In this document: one piece after another, positions 5,921 to 7,100 of the stretch | Layout: every line of letters begins with the position of its first letter | Numbering within the stretch: position 1 is the stretch's first letter | Source: Flavobacteriales bacterium | Lineage (GTDB): Bacteria > Bacteroidota > Bacteroidia > Flavobacteriales > UBA7430 | Direction: 5' to 3' | NCBI GenBank assembly: GCA_002685115.1 | Contig: NYWQ01000048.1 | Location: 1-7,100 of the forward strand | DNA: 7,100 nt | The notes under the pieces: model-generated | Database searches by the model: none | The model's input: the letters and a program-made list of their open reading frames with translations, nothing else | Told to the model about the DNA's origin: nothing | Made by a program: the position numbers and the translations under genes

Positions 5921-7100
5921 AACTGTAAATCTCTTTGTATAAATGTTGGTATTTTTCCATAACTGGTTTTCGCTTGAGTTTTAAAGTAGCTGTTAATTCT
6001 CCTCCATCTATAGACCAAGGTTCTTTCATAACTGCAAACTTTTTTACGCGTTCGTATGGAGCAAATTGTTCGTTGTAATGATTTATTTCATTTTGAAATT
6101 TCTCTAAAACTTTTGTGTGTTGCGACATTTCTTCATTTGATGTATAGTTTATGTTATGAAGTTTGCACCAGATTTTAAGAGCTTCAAATTCTGGAACTAT
6201 AAAAGCAGCAGGCATTTTTTCATTTTCACCTACAACCATTATCTGTTCAATTATTCTAGATTCTTTAAATTTGTTTTCCATAACCTGAGGAGCAATGTAT
6301 TTTCCTCCCGAAGTTTTAAAAATTTCTTTCTTTCTGTCGGTTATTTTAAGATAAACTCCTTCTACCATTTCGCCAATATCTCCTGTAGCGAACCAACCGT
6401 TCTTATCAATGACTTCATTTGTAAGTTCAGGCTTATTGTAATACCCCATCATTACATTATGTCCCTTGCATAATATTTCGCCATCGTCTCCAAACTTAAC
6501 TTCTACACCCTTTATTACTTTACCTACTGTACCGTAACATCTCCCCTTTGGTAGAGTATTGTTTACAGCAATAACTGGCGAGGTTTCAGAGAGTCCATAG
6601 CCCTCGTATATAGGCATTTGAGCAGCCGTGAATACACGAGCCAAACGAGGTTGAAGTGCTGCAGCTCCAGAAAATATATATTTCATATTTCCACCAACTG
6701 CTTCTCTCCACTTATTGAAGATTAGTTTATTGGCAATTTTTAATTGGAATTCATACCATCCTCCGTTTTTACCATCTAACTCATGACGTAAACCAAGGTT
6801 TAATGCCCAAAAGAAAAGTCCTTTTTTAATTCCTGTAAGTTCAGAGCCTTTGGCAACAATTTTATCGTATACCTTTTCCAATAGTCTTGGAACAGTGGGC
6901 ATAACGGTTGGATTTATCTCTTTTAAGTTGTCACCTATTTGTTCAATACCTTCTGCATAGTAAATGGAGGTTCCTTTAAAAAGATAATAATATTCTACCA
7001 CTCTTTCGAATACATGGCAAAGCGGAAGAAAGCTAATAGCTCTGTCGGTTTCATTGAGTGGAAGTGCGTCTTTTAAGCCTTCCAGTTGAGAGAAAAGATT
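5919..7100 (-). CDS. Long-chain acyl-CoA synthetase, AMP-forming (5' end cut by window edge)
   Basis: Activates free fatty acids: fatty acid plus ATP plus CoA gives acyl-CoA, AMP and pyrophosphate, through an acyl-adenylate. The frame is open to the right edge, with 393 residues present, numbered here from the edge. The family motif LPLCHVFER is at 25-33, a YIFSGAAALQ stretch at about 141-150, YGLSETSPV (adenylate-binding) at 168-176, the ATGD motif with D241, and the hinge-region D255-R256-K257 in ITDRKKEIFKTSGGKYIAPQ. The C-terminal GELTATLKLKRK has K376, or less likely K374, as the candidate catalytic lysine. This fits the FAA1-like class of about 590-600 residues, so about 200 N-terminal residues, including the glycine-rich ATP loop, lie outside. 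A GTG at 7001 is an internal valine, not a start. The gene ends in its own terminator, so it is probably transcribed separately from the fad operon it supplies. Confidence 0.93.
   Translation of the reverse strand, partial: NLFSQLEGLKDALPLNETDRAISFLPLCHVFERVVEYYYLFKGTSIYYAEGIEQIGDNLKEINPTVMPTVPRLLEKVYDKIVAKGSELTGIKKGLFFWALNLGLRHELDGKNGGWYEFQLKIANKLIFNKWREAVGGNMKYIFSGAAALQPRLARVFTAAQMPIYEGYGLSETSPVIAVNNTLPKGRCYGTVGKVIKGVEVKFGDDGEILCKGHNVMMGYYNKPELTNEVIDKNGWFATGDIGEMVEGVYLKITDRKKEIFKTSGGKYIAPQVMENKFKESRIIEQIMVVGENEKMPAAFIVPEFEALKIWCKLHNINYTSNEEMSQHTKVLEKFQNEINHYNEQFAPYERVKKFAVMKEPWSIDGGELTATLKLKRKPVMEKYQHLYKEIYS

Noticed and set aside
6156..6473. Plus-strand open frame of 105 codons rich in Phe, Ser and Asn opposite the acyl-CoA synthetase
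   Set aside because: The composition is that of reversed Lys/Glu-rich coding sequence, and it covers conserved synthetase motifs on the other strand.
6999..7001. GTG at 7001 as the start of the acyl-CoA synthetase
   Set aside because: The same frame continues to the window edge and encodes the conserved LPLCHVFER motif directly before it, so the GTG is an internal valine codon.
1..7100. An undescribed accessory system (defence, toxin-antitoxin, mobile element, CRISPR, retron or RNA gene)
   Set aside because: Almost all bases belong to one co-oriented set of core lipid-degradation genes of similar composition. I found no direct repeats, terminal inverted repeats, integrase or transposase coding, or structured RNA apart from the terminator.

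Overview
This AT-rich window most likely comes from a member of the Bacteroidota, probably a flavobacterium-like organism. Three things point there: the protein families, the gene starts that lack Shine-Dalgarno sequences and have A/T-rich leaders, and the gene order. The taxonomic call is an inference, because no rRNA or other marker gene is present. Every convincing gene lies on the minus strand, so transcription runs from high to low coordinates. Together the genes form a compact fatty-acid activation and beta-oxidation locus.

Layout in the direction of transcription: (1) 7100-5919 is the C-terminal two thirds of a long-chain acyl-CoA synthetase, cut by the right edge. Its stop codon sits in the arm of a strong, symmetric hairpin terminator (5891-5920). 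(2) 5890-5708 is a noncoding region with a palindromic operator-like element, a degenerate second copy and weak promoter candidates. (3) 5707-5264 is a MarR-family regulator whose 3' end overlaps the next gene by 17 nt. (4) 5280-2869 is a FadN-type fusion of 3-hydroxyacyl-CoA dehydrogenase (N-terminal) and enoyl-CoA hydratase (C-terminal). (5) 2858-1680 is a FadA-type thiolase, 10 nt further on. (6) 1676-1 is a FadE-type acyl-CoA dehydrogenase, 3 nt further on, cut by the left edge perhaps some 40 residues before its end.

The genes cover the full cycle. The synthetase makes acyl-CoA from free fatty acid, CoA and ATP. FadE makes the trans-2-enoyl-CoA. FadN hydrates it and oxidises the 3-hydroxy product. 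FadA releases acetyl-CoA and a shortened acyl-CoA. The order fadN-fadA-fadE is that of the Bacillus subtilis fadNAE operon, but here a MarR-type gene leads the operon. The catalytic residues I could check are intact in all four enzymes.

I found no undescribed system, mobile element, CRISPR array, RNA gene or defence cassette. The parts most worth a second look are the control region at 5708-5890 and the overlap between the regulator gene and fadN.
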